A stretch of 64,000 nt of DNA, taken from NCBI RefSeq assembly GCF_019399895.1, contig NC_091865.1, positions 5,337,001 through 5,401,000 of the forward strand, read 5' to 3'. Below the pieces are notes generated by a model that was not told the origin of the DNA, did no database searches, and worked only from the letters and a program-made list of their open reading frames with translations. Origin of the DNA: Cardiocondyla obscurior. Its lineage: Eukaryota > Arthropoda > Insecta > Hymenoptera > Formicidae. The translations under genes were made by a program, and so were the position numbers. How positions within the stretch are numbered: position 1 is the first letter of the stretch; each line of letters starts with the position of its first letter. This document shows, piece by piece, positions 1 through 8,186 of the stretch.

Positions 1-344
1 TCTTCCTGATGCTACGACCACTAATTGAATATTTTAAGGTGCTACACTTCGTCACCATCCGCTAACATAAATTTGTTTATTAAAATTTTTACAACTCCTT
101 TTGATGTTCCAGTTAAATATTTTTAAATACATTTTTGTAAAGCGCAATGCGTAAGATGATTATTAATAGGATCTAAAATATTTTGTAAGATTCGGCATCT
201 TCATTATCTGCGTCTAAGGTTTCAATGATGCGGTCTTCTCTAACATCACCGTCGAGCATATCAGCCATGTACGTTTCTCATATCCTTTGATATAAGATGC
301 CACACTTCATCGCCATCCCCGTTAACATAAATTTTTTTAAATCT
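1..344 (-). pseudogene. Degenerate duplicate of the 3' half of the neighbouring gene
   Basis: The stretch repeats, with many changes and gaps, the sequence of the C-terminal half of the gene at 345-860. Matching blocks include the segment around 110-250 (compare 380-540) and short blocks at 10-60 and 265-330. There is no open frame. It looks like one or two partial tandem duplications that decayed afterwards. Confidence 0.7.
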
Positions 345-860
345 TTATAATTTCTTTTGACGCTGCGACCACCAGTTGAATATTTTAAATACATTCTGTA
401 AAGCGCAATGCGTAAGATGATTTCCACATCGCACAGTATTAATAGTATCTAAAATATTTAAAGATTCAATATCTTCATAATCAGCGTCTAAGGTTTCAAT
501 GATGTAATCTTCTCTAACATCGTCGTCGAGCATATCAGACAACCATGCACATTTCTCATATCCTTTGACATATATAAGACGTGACACTTCATCACCGTCT
601 ACACCTGTTACAGCTGTTGTAATTAATTGTTTCGCCATGTTGTATGGCACGGTTCCTTCTTCCCACGACAATGTATGATGATATTTTATTGTCCAAGAAA
701 TGCATGACTTTTCAGATTGCGCCAAAAAATTCCATGGCACTGGATTTTTAAAGATGTAATGAGTTAGAACAGTACCCTTTCTTAGCACTGCAACTTCTTT
801 TACAATAAATCGCCGTCCAATATTAAAACCTTGAAGATCAACAAACGTTGGCACAATCAT
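345..860 (-). CDS. Conserved Polinton protein of unknown function, 171 aa (copy A)
   Basis: The frame is intact from an ATG at 860. It is clearly homologous to the 183-aa gene at 15102-15653: both start with a TFVDLQG motif, share a VYVKG or IYVKG motif with E-K about residue 100, and end with a Cys/His cluster followed by NVFK. The acidic middle is variable. The spread of an N-terminal D-x-Q and a C-terminal Cys/His cluster is vaguely like RNase H-fold nucleases of the Maelstrom type, but I cannot confirm a fold. It is the first minus-strand gene of the virion cluster in this copy. The function is not known to me. Confidence 0.75.
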   Translation of the reverse strand: MIVPTFVDLQGFNIGRRFIVKEVAVLRKGTVLTHYIFKNPVPWNFLAQSEKSCISWTIKYHHTLSWEEGTVPYNMAKQLITTAVTGVDGDEVSRLIYVKGYEKCAWLSDMLDDDVREDYIIETLDADYEDIESLNILDTINTVRCGNHLTHCALQNVFKIFNWWSQRQKKL

Positions 861-943
861 GATGAACGCGTGTTCGAAACAATAATGATGTGTAGATAAA
901 ATTGTTTCTTTATATATGATAAAAACTGCTGATATAGCAATTT

Positions 944-2146
944 TTATAAGACCTTGCGCACAACGTGAGACAGTGGACTACATTCAACTATGCGATCGTG
1001 TAAAATAAGACAATATGCGGTTGTATTTGCAGGAACATTTTCCTTGCAATCAAATTCTAATCGCACGTCTACAGTGGCGCTTTTGATTGACTTGTTCTGT
1101 CGAGAGCAATCGATAACAACAAATGGTCCATATGATAGAAATGCTGCTACATTGCAAAAAGCCTCATAAGAACTGTTGCTATAATAAGCTTTACGAAAAC
1201 GTATATACATATCATAAAGAATGGCGTATCTTTTTTTGTCAAAATCTAAATTCAGATCATCATATGGATAATATTCAGAGTTGAGAAAAAGTTTCACATT
1301 CGTTAATTTACAATTATCAAAAATGGTTGATTTTTTAGACATAACGTTCTTGCGATCGGTTTGCAGAGCAAAGATAACGTATTGAGGCTTTTCAAGTTGC
1401 GTTGCAGCCTTGACGACCCAAGAATGTTTTGTAGTACTCTGCAAAAGAGGATATTCATACAAATCCCACGAGCGAAAAGTCATGCTTAAATATCGCCCGC
1501 TATCCAAAGTTCGCAGCATGGATAATTTATTGACCTCATTTAATATGACATGAGACATTCGCCACTGTATTTTATGCAATTCAATTTCTGGCTCTAATTT
1601 CGAATTTCCTATAATGGAATTATTATCATTGCGAGCGCGTATTAAAATTAATTCATGGCGAGCGTTGACAACCACTCGTTTATAATCTTCACAGAAACCT
1701 AACAATATACTGAGGGGTACACAAAAATTAAAGAATCTTTCTGACGTAGTTGATGTTTCACTCCATCCAGCATTTTGCAGCATCACAGCATTATCAGATG
1801 TTAGCGATATATAATTTTTAAGAGTGCTAGTTATTCCAACGTTTCTGTTGCGATCAATTTCTACACCATTGAGTTCATAACGGATTTCATCGAACATAAA
1901 CGCCACACAATTATTTTCTAGCGCAGCTGTTAACTTATCGTCAGGTTTTTTTATTTTTATTTTTCTCACAATATAGAGAAAACTGTCACATGGCAAAGTA
2001 TACAAATCCTGTTGTTGTATTGGTATCCGTATTTCATCACTATATCCAAACGTTGTGTTAGCATATGGGTTGTACGTATGAGTTTCAATTTTAACAATAC
2101 TATTGTCAAAGATCGGCTTATCATCAATAATCAATATATCAGCCAT
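944..2146 (-). CDS. Major capsid protein, double jelly-roll (copy A)
   Basis: This protein of 400 aa, if started at the ATG at 2146, aligns along its whole length with the 400-aa protein at 16122-17324. A longer frame begins at 2167, but the inner ATG gives equal length in both copies and overlaps the stop of the micro-ORF upstream. Shared blocks include IRIPIQQQDLYTLP near residue 45, FDEIRYELNGVEIDRNRN near 95 and the FVVIDCSRQN segment near 350. It resembles the family annotated as double jelly-roll domain proteins, the hexon-like capsid of Polintons and adintoviruses. It would form the icosahedral shell. No internal stop is visible. Confidence 0.85.
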   Translation of the reverse strand: MADILIIDDKPIFDNSIVKIETHTYNPYANTTFGYSDEIRIPIQQQDLYTLPCDSFLYIVRKIKIKKPDDKLTAALENNCVAFMFDEIRYELNGVEIDRNRNVGITSTLKNYISLTSDNAVMLQNAGWSETSTTSERFFNFCVPLSILLGFCEDYKRVVVNARHELILIRARNDNNSIIGNSKLEPEIELHKIQWRMSHVILNEVNKLSMLRTLDSGRYLSMTFRSWDLYEYPLLQSTTKHSWVVKAATQLEKPQYVIFALQTDRKNVMSKKSTIFDNCKLTNVKLFLNSEYYPYDDLNLDFDKKRYAILYDMYIRFRKAYYSNSSYEAFCNVAAFLSYGPFVVIDCSRQNKSIKSATVDVRLEFDCKENVPANTTAYCLILHDRIVECSPLSHVVRKVL

Positions 2147-2294
2147 TTTTAGATGTTGCACACACAATGAAACCCAATGATTTTAAAAATTCTACGTTTG
2201 ATGTAGTAAGTTTTTTCTTCAATAATTGAACCCCTTTGGTGGAAGCTGTGTATTTAGTTTGTCTCACGTTCGACGTTTTATTCAAAACGAGCAT
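2139..2294 (-). CDS. Conserved micro-ORF between penton and capsid genes, 51 aa (copy A)
   Basis: A 51-codon ORF starts at the ATG at 2294, 6 bases after the stop of the penton-like gene, and ends at 2139 with its stop overlapping the capsid start (ATGGCTGA). Its C-terminal half matches the 65-aa ORF at 17328-17525: both share an LT-x-x-NVEFL-x-SLGF core and a lysine-rich lead-in. The same position and motif in two divergent copies argue for a real protein. No known family recognised. The overlap suggests coupled or leaky translation with the capsid gene. Confidence 0.65.
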   Translation of the reverse strand: MLVLNKTSNVRQTKYTASTKGVQLLKKKLTTSNVEFLKSLGFIVCATSKNG

Positions 2295-2300
2295 CTCACA

Positions 2301-3056
2301 CTAAAGTCGTCTCCGCACATGCAGTCTCACGGTAATTTCTTCGCCACGAAAATCAAGCAATCGTCCGTTCTGATCTACAATGCGAATCGTCAAATCAGTA
2401 ACGCTTCGTACGACGACTGGAAGGTAAATGATCTGTGTTGGAGTTTCAGATATCTTATATCCGGGTGGAACCTTAGGTGAAAATTCATGTATTGTATGTA
2501 CACGTTTTCCATTACTGTATGCACCCCCCGTTACACTGCATTCAATGCGAATAACATTTACATTGATAATTTGTATCGGTGCGTCCGATTCATGCCAACG
2601 TAACGGCTCGAGTATGCGATCTGATGAAAATCCTAACAACGATCCAATGTTGCATGGTTTGGTGAAATTTATTTGATAAATACACTTAATCTCGCTTTTC
2701 ATCGTATTGTTATTAGCTTTAATCGTTAAAGGATAATCTTTTTCATCATTACCATATGAAATCGCGTTCTTTGCAACATCATTGATATGAAGCTCGTCGA
2801 GCGTACGTTTTAGATATTCGGCAATATCGCACAGTTCATACGAGCCGTCGGGAATGGTAATACTTTCTCCATCATTATCATCATCAGCATTATCGAAATA
2901 GAATGTATTATTTGATGAGTTTACATTAGGAATTGTAAAATACGTTTCAAAATCAGCCAGCCCGAGTTCATATTCTCCATCGCTTAAATCTATAGCGGGA
3001 AAGTAGCTCACCGCGAGGATACAACTTTTGCCCGATAACGTGAGCGTCAGCGACAT
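2301..3056 (-). CDS. Penton-like minor capsid protein, 251 aa (copy A)
   Basis: The intact frame is homologous throughout to the 250-aa protein at 17532-18284. Both begin MS-x-TLTL-x-GKS and share the motif YELGL-x-DF-x-TY-x-TIPNV near residues 28-45 and the HTIHEFSPKVPPGYKI block near 185. The sequence is rich in short alternating hydrophobic strands, as expected of a jelly-roll. In Polintons and adintoviruses the gene next to the double jelly-roll protein usually encodes the penton, which is the basis for the name. The match to known pentons is by position and style, not by a diagnostic motif. Confidence 0.65.
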   Translation of the reverse strand: MSLTLTLSGKSCILAVSYFPAIDLSDGEYELGLADFETYFTIPNVNSSNNTFYFDNADDDNDGESITIPDGSYELCDIAEYLKRTLDELHINDVAKNAISYGNDEKDYPLTIKANNNTMKSEIKCIYQINFTKPCNIGSLLGFSSDRILEPLRWHESDAPIQIINVNVIRIECSVTGGAYSNGKRVHTIHEFSPKVPPGYKISETPTQIIYLPVVVRSVTDLTIRIVDQNGRLLDFRGEEITVRLHVRRRL

Positions 3057-3070
3057 GTTTGATACTGAGT

Positions 3071-3751
3071 TTACAGCGCATAATGTTTGTTCTTAAATTG
3101 TGCATCAATCGTCTGTAGAAACTGTAGACACAATTGCCCACAGTTGTTTTGATTATATCGTTGATATGGTAAGCGATTATACTCAATTTGTGTTGCGTCA
3201 TTCCCCAGATATCGAGCAAGTTCTTGTGGCGGTCGAAGATTACCAAAACTATCAAAATACATAGCGCGATTTCCTCTTTTCGCATATGCCACCCAGTGGG
3301 TACCTAATCCTTCAACTTTATCTAAATTCACAATACCGCTCTCGTTTTGATGTATCCCCCTGTAATGTTCTACCATTAACGGATGATACAAATAATAACT
3401 CAAAGGACTCGTAAGTAATAAACAAAGAAATATATTTATTTCGGAATACAGATGTGACCGGGTCGGAGACGCTACCCATGAGCGACTGACTCCCCGAGAG
3501 GAATCAGGCCCCATGGCTCTCGGAGCATCCTTATCATTGTTGTGCCATTCAGCACAGACACTAAATACGATACATCGCGTCTTAATATGATACTTCACAC
3601 CCCCAATCAGTAAAGTGTCACGCATAAAAACGCCTCTAAAATATGGAATGCGCATGTGTTTCGCTAATTGTCGCAACTGTATATCGGTAGTAGCACCTTT
3701 GGGAAGTTTTAACGTCTCATCGGCGTTTTTTTTTTCCTTTCTTATTTCCAT
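3071..3751 (-). pseudogene. Adenain-type cysteine protease interrupted by a solo LTR (copy A)
   Basis: The N-terminal part (from the ATG at 3751, KKNADETLKLPKGATT) and the catalytic part (THWVAYAKRG with the His, YFDSFGNLRPP, then NNCGQLCLQF with the Cys) match the protease at 18321-18701. This is the arrangement of adenovirus-type C5 maturation proteases, which cut capsid precursors. Between the two parts lie about 83 foreign codons from a 239-bp LTR-like insert (3361-3599). The frame stays open through it, apparently because a run of G residues at the junction also changed length. The insert sits just before the catalytic His, so activity is unlikely. Confidence 0.8.
3361..3599. mobile_element. 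Solo LTR-like insertion, 239 bp
   Basis: The insert starts TGTAATG, ends TTCACA, and is flanked on both sides by CCCCC (3356-3360 and 3600-3604), a 5-bp target duplication. It is missing from the homologous protease in copy B. TG...CA ends and a 5-bp duplication fit a solo LTR. No internal region or second copy was found in the window, so the family is not assigned. Confidence 0.65.
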
Positions 3752-3995
3752 TATTTTTTCGAACTTCGCCACCACGTTTGTATGGAGCGAGATAAACACC
3801 GCGACCTTCCATGGCGTAATTGTGACGTTTTATTTCTTCAAGTTGGCGTTGTGAGGCTTTTTTATCATTTACAGCTTTTGCGATTCCTGCGGCTCCACCG
3901 GCGAGCGAACCGATAGCACCCAGTAAGGGCAGAAGCGGTATAACGCCACCACGTTTTGCTATCGGAAGTGTTCGTTTCTTCACCGTTTTCTTCAC
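3717..3995 (-). pseudogene. Virion core/membrane-active basic peptide, cut off from the PLA2 frame (copy A)
   Basis: This 92-codon frame has a basic start (KKTVKKRTLPIAKRGG), a glycine-rich hydrophobic stretch with GxxxG spacing (LLGAIGSLAGGAAGIAKAV), the motif YLAPYKRGG and a very basic tail. It resembles the small core or membrane-active peptides of adintoviruses and adenoviruses. The frame has no ATG and opens just downstream of the PLA2 stop. In copy B the same peptide is fused in frame to the PLA2 domain. I infer that a 1-base change near 4025 separated the two modules here. It overlaps the start of the protease gene in another frame. Confidence 0.6.
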
Positions 3996-4021
3996 CGTTT
4001 TCTTCAGTGTATTCTTCCTCG

Positions 4022-4369
4022 CTACACATAAGCCCTACCAAGTTTCGTTTTTGCTTTCATAGCTGCCCATACGGTCGTGGCTGCGGCCTTTTCACCAAAA
4101 CTTAAATCTTCTGCGTTAATACGTTGCAGCGCTTTATTGACAAGAATATTGTCAGCCACGTGGCGCTCTGCGAGATTGTTGCTACGTAAGTAGGCTATAT
4201 CGTGATCGCGACAAGCCGCATCTAACGGATTAATTCCACGATCTCCTCTGGCAAATCGTTCGTTTAATCGACTTCCAGGGCCACAAAACTGGTACCCGGG
4301 TATGTGCAATTCAAACGGAAGTGCGTTTATCGCTCTGTTTAACAACCCTCGCCCAATTTTCTTTGACAT
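4022..4369 (-). CDS. Parvovirus-type phospholipase A2 domain protein (copy A)
   Basis: This 115-codon frame starts from an ATG at 4369. It contains the PLA2 calcium-loop motif (YQFCGPGSRL, residues ~26-35) and the catalytic His-Asp in CRDHDIAY (~54-60), as in the VP1 unique region of parvoviruses and in many Polintons. Such domains breach endosomal membranes during entry of the virion. The domain is complete, but the frame stops right after it, where copy B continues into the core peptide. The start overlaps the end of the small gene upstream by 31 bases in a different frame. Confidence 0.85.
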   Translation of the reverse strand: MSKKIGRGLLNRAINALPFELHIPGYQFCGPGSRLNERFARGDRGINPLDAACRDHDIAYLRSNNLAERHVADNILVNKALQRINAEDLSFGEKAAATTVWAAMKAKTKLGRAYV

Positions 4370-4617
4370 TCGACACAGTTTTTTATTAATGGCGCAGGAC
4401 CGTTAACATGCGTTTCATAACTCAATAAATTATAATGTTTTAAACATCGACGGTATTGCTGAACATCTAAATCAACTTTTAAGTGTTCAGGAAGCTTATT
4501 CCACAAATAGTCAATATGTTGTGAAAATCGTTGCAATAAGAATATTTTCGGAATATGTTGTAGTTGTTCAACGGTTAAATTGCAAATATTACAATCGTCC
4601 GACAGCAGCAAAAACAT
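4339..4617 (-). CDS. Conserved small protein, 92 aa, unknown function (copy A)
   Basis: Starting at the ATG at 4617, this frame aligns end to end with the 93-aa protein at 19380-19661. Shared features are a leucine-rich helix near residues 13-30, YRRCL-x-HYN near 60 and a C-terminal GPAPLI-x-x-C-x-ECQR-x-L with a C-x2-C pair. It is the first gene of the leftward virion cluster, divergent from the packaging ATPase. No known family recognised. Confidence 0.7.
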   Translation of the reverse strand: MFLLLSDDCNICNLTVEQLQHIPKIFLLQRFSQHIDYLWNKLPEHLKVDLDVQQYRRCLKHYNLLSYETHVNGPAPLIKNCVECQRKLGEGC

Positions 4618-4700
4618 ATTGAATACTGAGCGTTTAATTTTTGTGCGCACAACTATAAATATATCAGCATGGATAATATTGATCTCATTTAGAAGGTAGA
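4618..4700. promoter_or_regulatory. Divergent promoter region with TATA motif (copy A)
   Basis: The gap of about 80 bp between the leftward small gene and the rightward ATPase holds an ACTATAAATA motif near 4650-4660. The equivalent gap in copy B (19662-19740) contains the near-identical GACTATAAATA in the same place. Conservation of the motif while the rest has diverged suggests a shared promoter for the virion and packaging genes. Confidence 0.5.
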
Positions 4701-5390
4701 ATGCGGTTCATACAGCAAGCGCCACCAATCAAGGTGGTGAATTTCGATGACAAGTTATTATCTGAGTGTGTGTTACGTAGACATGGAAATATGTTACCGA
4801 GTTCTATTCGCGCTATCATTTGTGGTCCATCAAATTACGGCAAAACTAATGTATTAATAAGTCTGTTAGAAAGTCCGCATGGTGTACGATTTGAAAACGT
4901 TTATGTATACTCGAAATCGTTGCAACAACCAAAATATCAGTATTTAAAAGAGATATTGGCACCAATAGAAATAATTAATTATTTCACATTTTCAAATAAT
5001 ATTGATGTTGTTCCACCGAGCGAAGCTCTTCCGAATTCTATATTTATTTTTGATGACATAGCATGTGATAAGCAGAACGTGGTAAGAGAATACTTTGCAA
5101 TGAGGCGACACGCGAACATTGACAGTTTTTATCTTTGTCAAACGTATGCAAAAATACCAAAGCATCTTATACGTGACAATACGAATTCATTAATTCTATT
5201 TAAACAGGATGGTACAAATATGAAACATATATATAATGATCATGTTAACACTGATATGTCATTCGAAGATTTTAGTAAATTGTGTCGAATATGTTGGCAA
5301 CAAAAGTATGGATTTGTGGTAATTGATAAGGACAGCGCTATTTCAAACGGTCGCTATAGAAAGGGATTTAACGACTTTGTGGTATCCTAA
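4701..5390 (+). CDS. FtsK/HerA-type genome-packaging ATPase (copy A)
   Basis: The frame of 229 aa is intact. It has a Walker A GPSNYGKT near residue 38 and a Walker B IFIFDD near 113, followed by the conserved YFAMRRHANID and QTYAKIPKHLIRDN segments. It aligns with the 236-aa copy B protein over its length. This is the A32-like packaging ATPase of Polintons, which pumps DNA into the capsid. The start is the ATG directly after the divergent promoter. Confidence 0.9.
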   Translation: MRFIQQAPPIKVVNFDDKLLSECVLRRHGNMLPSSIRAIICGPSNYGKTNVLISLLESPHGVRFENVYVYSKSLQQPKYQYLKEILAPIEIINYFTFSNNIDVVPPSEALPNSIFIFDDIACDKQNVVREYFAMRRHANIDSFYLCQTYAKIPKHLIRDNTNSLILFKQDGTNMKHIYNDHVNTDMSFEDFSKLCRICWQQKYGFVVIDKDSAISNGRYRKGFNDFVVS

Positions 5391-5584
5391 TGTGATCAGT
5401 CGTTGTCGATACACCGATTGATAACTGTCAAGCTCGATATGAATAACAGCAGTGAACTTAAAAATCGAGAGATAATTGTGAAGAAAATTGCTCAAACGAG
5501 CGATTCGATTCGCAAAAAGTATCATGCTATGAAGACGGGAAAAATGGAAGAAGATATTGCGTTGGAGCGACATTTTAAACCCAT

Positions 5585-6453
5585 TGCTATGTCAAGAGGT
5601 TCGAAAATAAATGGAAATAGCAGTTATGTCAATGAAAATGATATTAAATGTATTTTATATGTTCTTGCTATTATAAATATCTCAAATTGGTATTTCACCT
5701 GTGGAAGGAAAATAATTATTGATTATGGTCAATGCTTTGACCTGTTGACAATGAATATGCGGGTTTCAAAAGATATGCGGTTCTCTCAGCGGTTATCTAG
5801 GCGGTTCTCTAAGCGGTTATCTAGGCGGTTCTCTAAGCGGTTCTCTGGTGTAATGCGGTTAATTTCTTTGCGTGGTAACTGAGAGAGAGAGAGAGAGAGA
5901 GTGGACGAAAGACCATCTCCTTTTCGACTCTTAGTATGCGGTGTACAAAAACAGAAAGAGAGAGAGAGAAAACAAAGAAATAGATAAAACTCAGCCTCTT
6001 TCTTTCTATCAGAACCTTGTCTTGATTCAACTCAGAAGAATTGAATCTCCGCTGCAGGAAATGTAGAAATAGAAACATACCTTTTATCAGATTATAATTT
6101 ATTGCAGCTCAATACAATTAAATGTGCACATGCAGGTAAGGGATTCCCCTTTTTTAAGTGTGTAATACTTGACGAGATCGCTCTCTTTTCAATCTGCGCA
6201 GTAATGTTAATAACACGGATGAGAACAATCCAACAATTGTATATATACTTCCTCTTTCGCACAAGATTATTTCCTCGTGTGTCTATCCGAAAAGCTGATT
6301 CTCTCTTCCACGTCAAGAAAACAATACGACGATCGCTTTTCGTCGTTGCAGGCTCAGACCTCCGTGTCGCCGAGAGGAGGCTTGGCCAATAATACTCCGC
6401 TAGTGACTTCTGAGGCAGCGCGTAACTCAAATTGTTAGATTGTTGACGCAACA
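5585..6453. mobile_element. LTR-like insertion, 869 bp
   Basis: The insert begins TGCTATG and ends GCAACA. It is flanked by CCCAT (5580-5584) and CTCAT (6454-6458), a 5-bp duplication with one mismatch. Removing it joins the two halves of the host gene in frame. It contains a 12-bp tandem repeat, GA-rich tracts and TATATA near 6240, but no coding region. A solo LTR is the likely identity. Confidence 0.55.
5777..5848 (+). repeat. 12-bp tandem repeat, six units
   Basis: There are six consecutive units of GCGGTTmTCTnn, alternating GCGGTTCTCTAA and GCGGTTATCTAG. The repeat lies inside the LTR-like insert and is followed by GA-rich simple sequence near 5881-5975. Confidence 0.85.
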
Positions 6454-7586
6454 CTCATCGTTGAGCCTCTTAAACAGATTGTAGAAAACACCGTTAGACA
6501 CAGCGAAGTTGAATCAACCACATCAAAGAACGAATCATATTTTCCAGGAAAAAAAGATGTGTTAACACCAAAACAAAAACGATTAATTACCGTGTCTCCA
6601 ATATCATTACCTGAAGAAAAAGAAGAAAGTAGATCAACACCAAAACAGAATCGATTAATAAATACATCGTTGATATCTTTATTGGGGGAAGAAAAAGATG
6701 AAAGTAGATTTACACCAAAACGGAAACGATTAAGTACAACGTCATCAATAACAGCATCGACTCCAATTAAATCGACTCCGATTAAATCGGCGCTAAAACG
6801 ATCGCACACCATACCGTCTACATTAAACGTGACGCCTAAGTTCACGCAACAGCAAAATTTTTTATCAAGGGAACGTTCATACTCTCATTCCATTGAAGAC
6901 GTTTTCGATACCGCGGACGAACCGCTGGTAACATCTATTCGACAAAAGTTGCAAACATCAGAAGGTTTGAAGACTCTTCAAACTCATTATGGACCGTTGG
7001 GGCAAAAGTATCTAGGCGCTGTTTTGAGCGGAAAAAAATCCATTAACATTGATAGCGTTTACGGAGTTTATTTCAACGACAATAGAACAATGATTGGCAA
7101 CAAGCGTGTTGATTTAGATAAAAACGATAATATATTGATAGATGGTAAAAAGTATCCGGGAACAGTGGGACTTTACGAATTGATTTTTATGAGATTTCCC
7201 GATGAGAGCAGTTATACTGATACCGATAAAGAAAATTATAAAAGTATACTCATGGCAACGAATGCACATAAACGTGACTACAATTCTCAAAATCAAGTAA
7301 AGAGTAACAAGGGTCATAAATATAAGAATATAATCGCTCCTGTGCTGAGTAAAAAAATTGGACAAGATATACCATACGCTGTAACATTAAACAATAATAA
7401 AATCGATTATGTTCATTGGGATGATCCAAACGAGCTCGTAGATCGTCTTCGATTGCTCGAAGCCTCACGTTACGCGGGTCATAACGCTCACGACAATGAG
7501 ATTTTATCAATTATTGAGGAACTTCGCGAAGTGGGGCTTATTATAAATTGAAATATGCATACACAAATTAATCATTTGATATCGAA

Positions 7587-7976
7587 ATGCCGATTAACAA
7601 ATTTGGAATATTGCTTAAAGATGGTGGAGGAAGTAATACTAATCAACATTATCGATATAATGCGTTAGTTAGAAATTACGTGCGCGATAACGCTCTTCGT
7701 GTAACATCCACCGATTACGACGCGCGATCACGCAAAATTAAGCATGTAGCTGAACCTTTGGACGATGATGATGCTGTCAACAAACAATATGTTCAACAAA
7801 ATTTACAGATTTTAAAGAATGGAATTGTGGAACTTAATAATAATGTTCAACAGAATGTGCAGAATTTAAAAGATCAACTAAATGAACTAAATAAGAAAAT
7901 AGAAATACTACAGAGTAATCTACAGGTTGTAGTAAACACGCTTCGCAATAAATTTATTCGCGGTGAACAGAATTAA
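7587..7976 (+). CDS. Fibre-like coiled-coil protein, 129 aa (copy A only)
   Basis: The N-terminus is compact. It is followed by the motif YDARSRKIKHVAEP-x-DDDDAVNKQYV (residues ~47-72) and a heptad-rich helix to residue ~120 (QNVQNLKDQLNELNKKIEIL). The central motif resembles the shaft-to-foot junction of phage tail fibres and related trimeric attachment proteins, in which a strand-rich 'I-x-x-VA-x-P' turn leads into a coiled coil. It lies 35 bases after the DUF8207-like gene and before integrase. Copy B has no room for it. A role in attachment is inference. Confidence 0.55.
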   Translation: MPINKFGILLKDGGGSNTNQHYRYNALVRNYVRDNALRVTSTDYDARSRKIKHVAEPLDDDDAVNKQYVQQNLQILKNGIVELNNNVQQNVQNLKDQLNELNKKIEILQSNLQVVVNTLRNKFIRGEQN

Positions 7977-7978
7977 AC

Positions 7979-8002
7979 AGCTGCCGTTGCCGTTTGCTGT
8001 TC

Positions 8003-8046
<44 letters not shown>

Positions 8047-8106
8047 ATTGCCATTGCCGTTTCTATTGCTGTTTCTATTGTCGTTTCTATTGTTAATACC
8101 GTTTTT
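7979..8106 (+). repeat. Hexanucleotide repeat (GCCGTT)n
   Basis: An uninterrupted then degenerating GCCGTT array follows the fibre-like gene directly. The Ala-Val and Gly-Asn reading frames through it on the two strands are products of the repeat and not genes. Confidence 0.9.
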
Positions 8107-8186
8107 GTTATCGTTTTCGGTGTTGCTATTGTTCATATTTATGAAAAAAATTTTTTAATAGTGCAGTAAATCTCATAGCTTTAAAA

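Larger units (their letters stand above)
5440..7551 (+). pseudogene. Conserved Polinton gene (DUF8207-like), split by an LTR-like insert (copy A)
   Basis: The 5' part from the ATG at 5440 encodes about 49 residues ending MEEDIALERHFKP. After the insert at 5585-6453 the same protein resumes (VEPLKQIVEN) and runs to the stop at 7551. It comprises a low-complexity middle rich in TPKQKR repeats and a conserved C-terminal domain with YGVYF, GLYELIF, YKSIL-x-ATNAHKRD and YVHWDDPNELVDRLRLLEAS. I recall this C-terminal domain as DUF8207, but cannot check. Its function is unknown. Apart from the insert the frame is open, so copy A preserves the domain better than copy B. Confidence 0.75.

Noticed and set aside
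7954..8169. Open frames of Asn-Gly and Ala-Val repeats on both strands
   Set aside because: They are produced entirely by the (GCCGTT)n array, with no start context or homologue in copy B.
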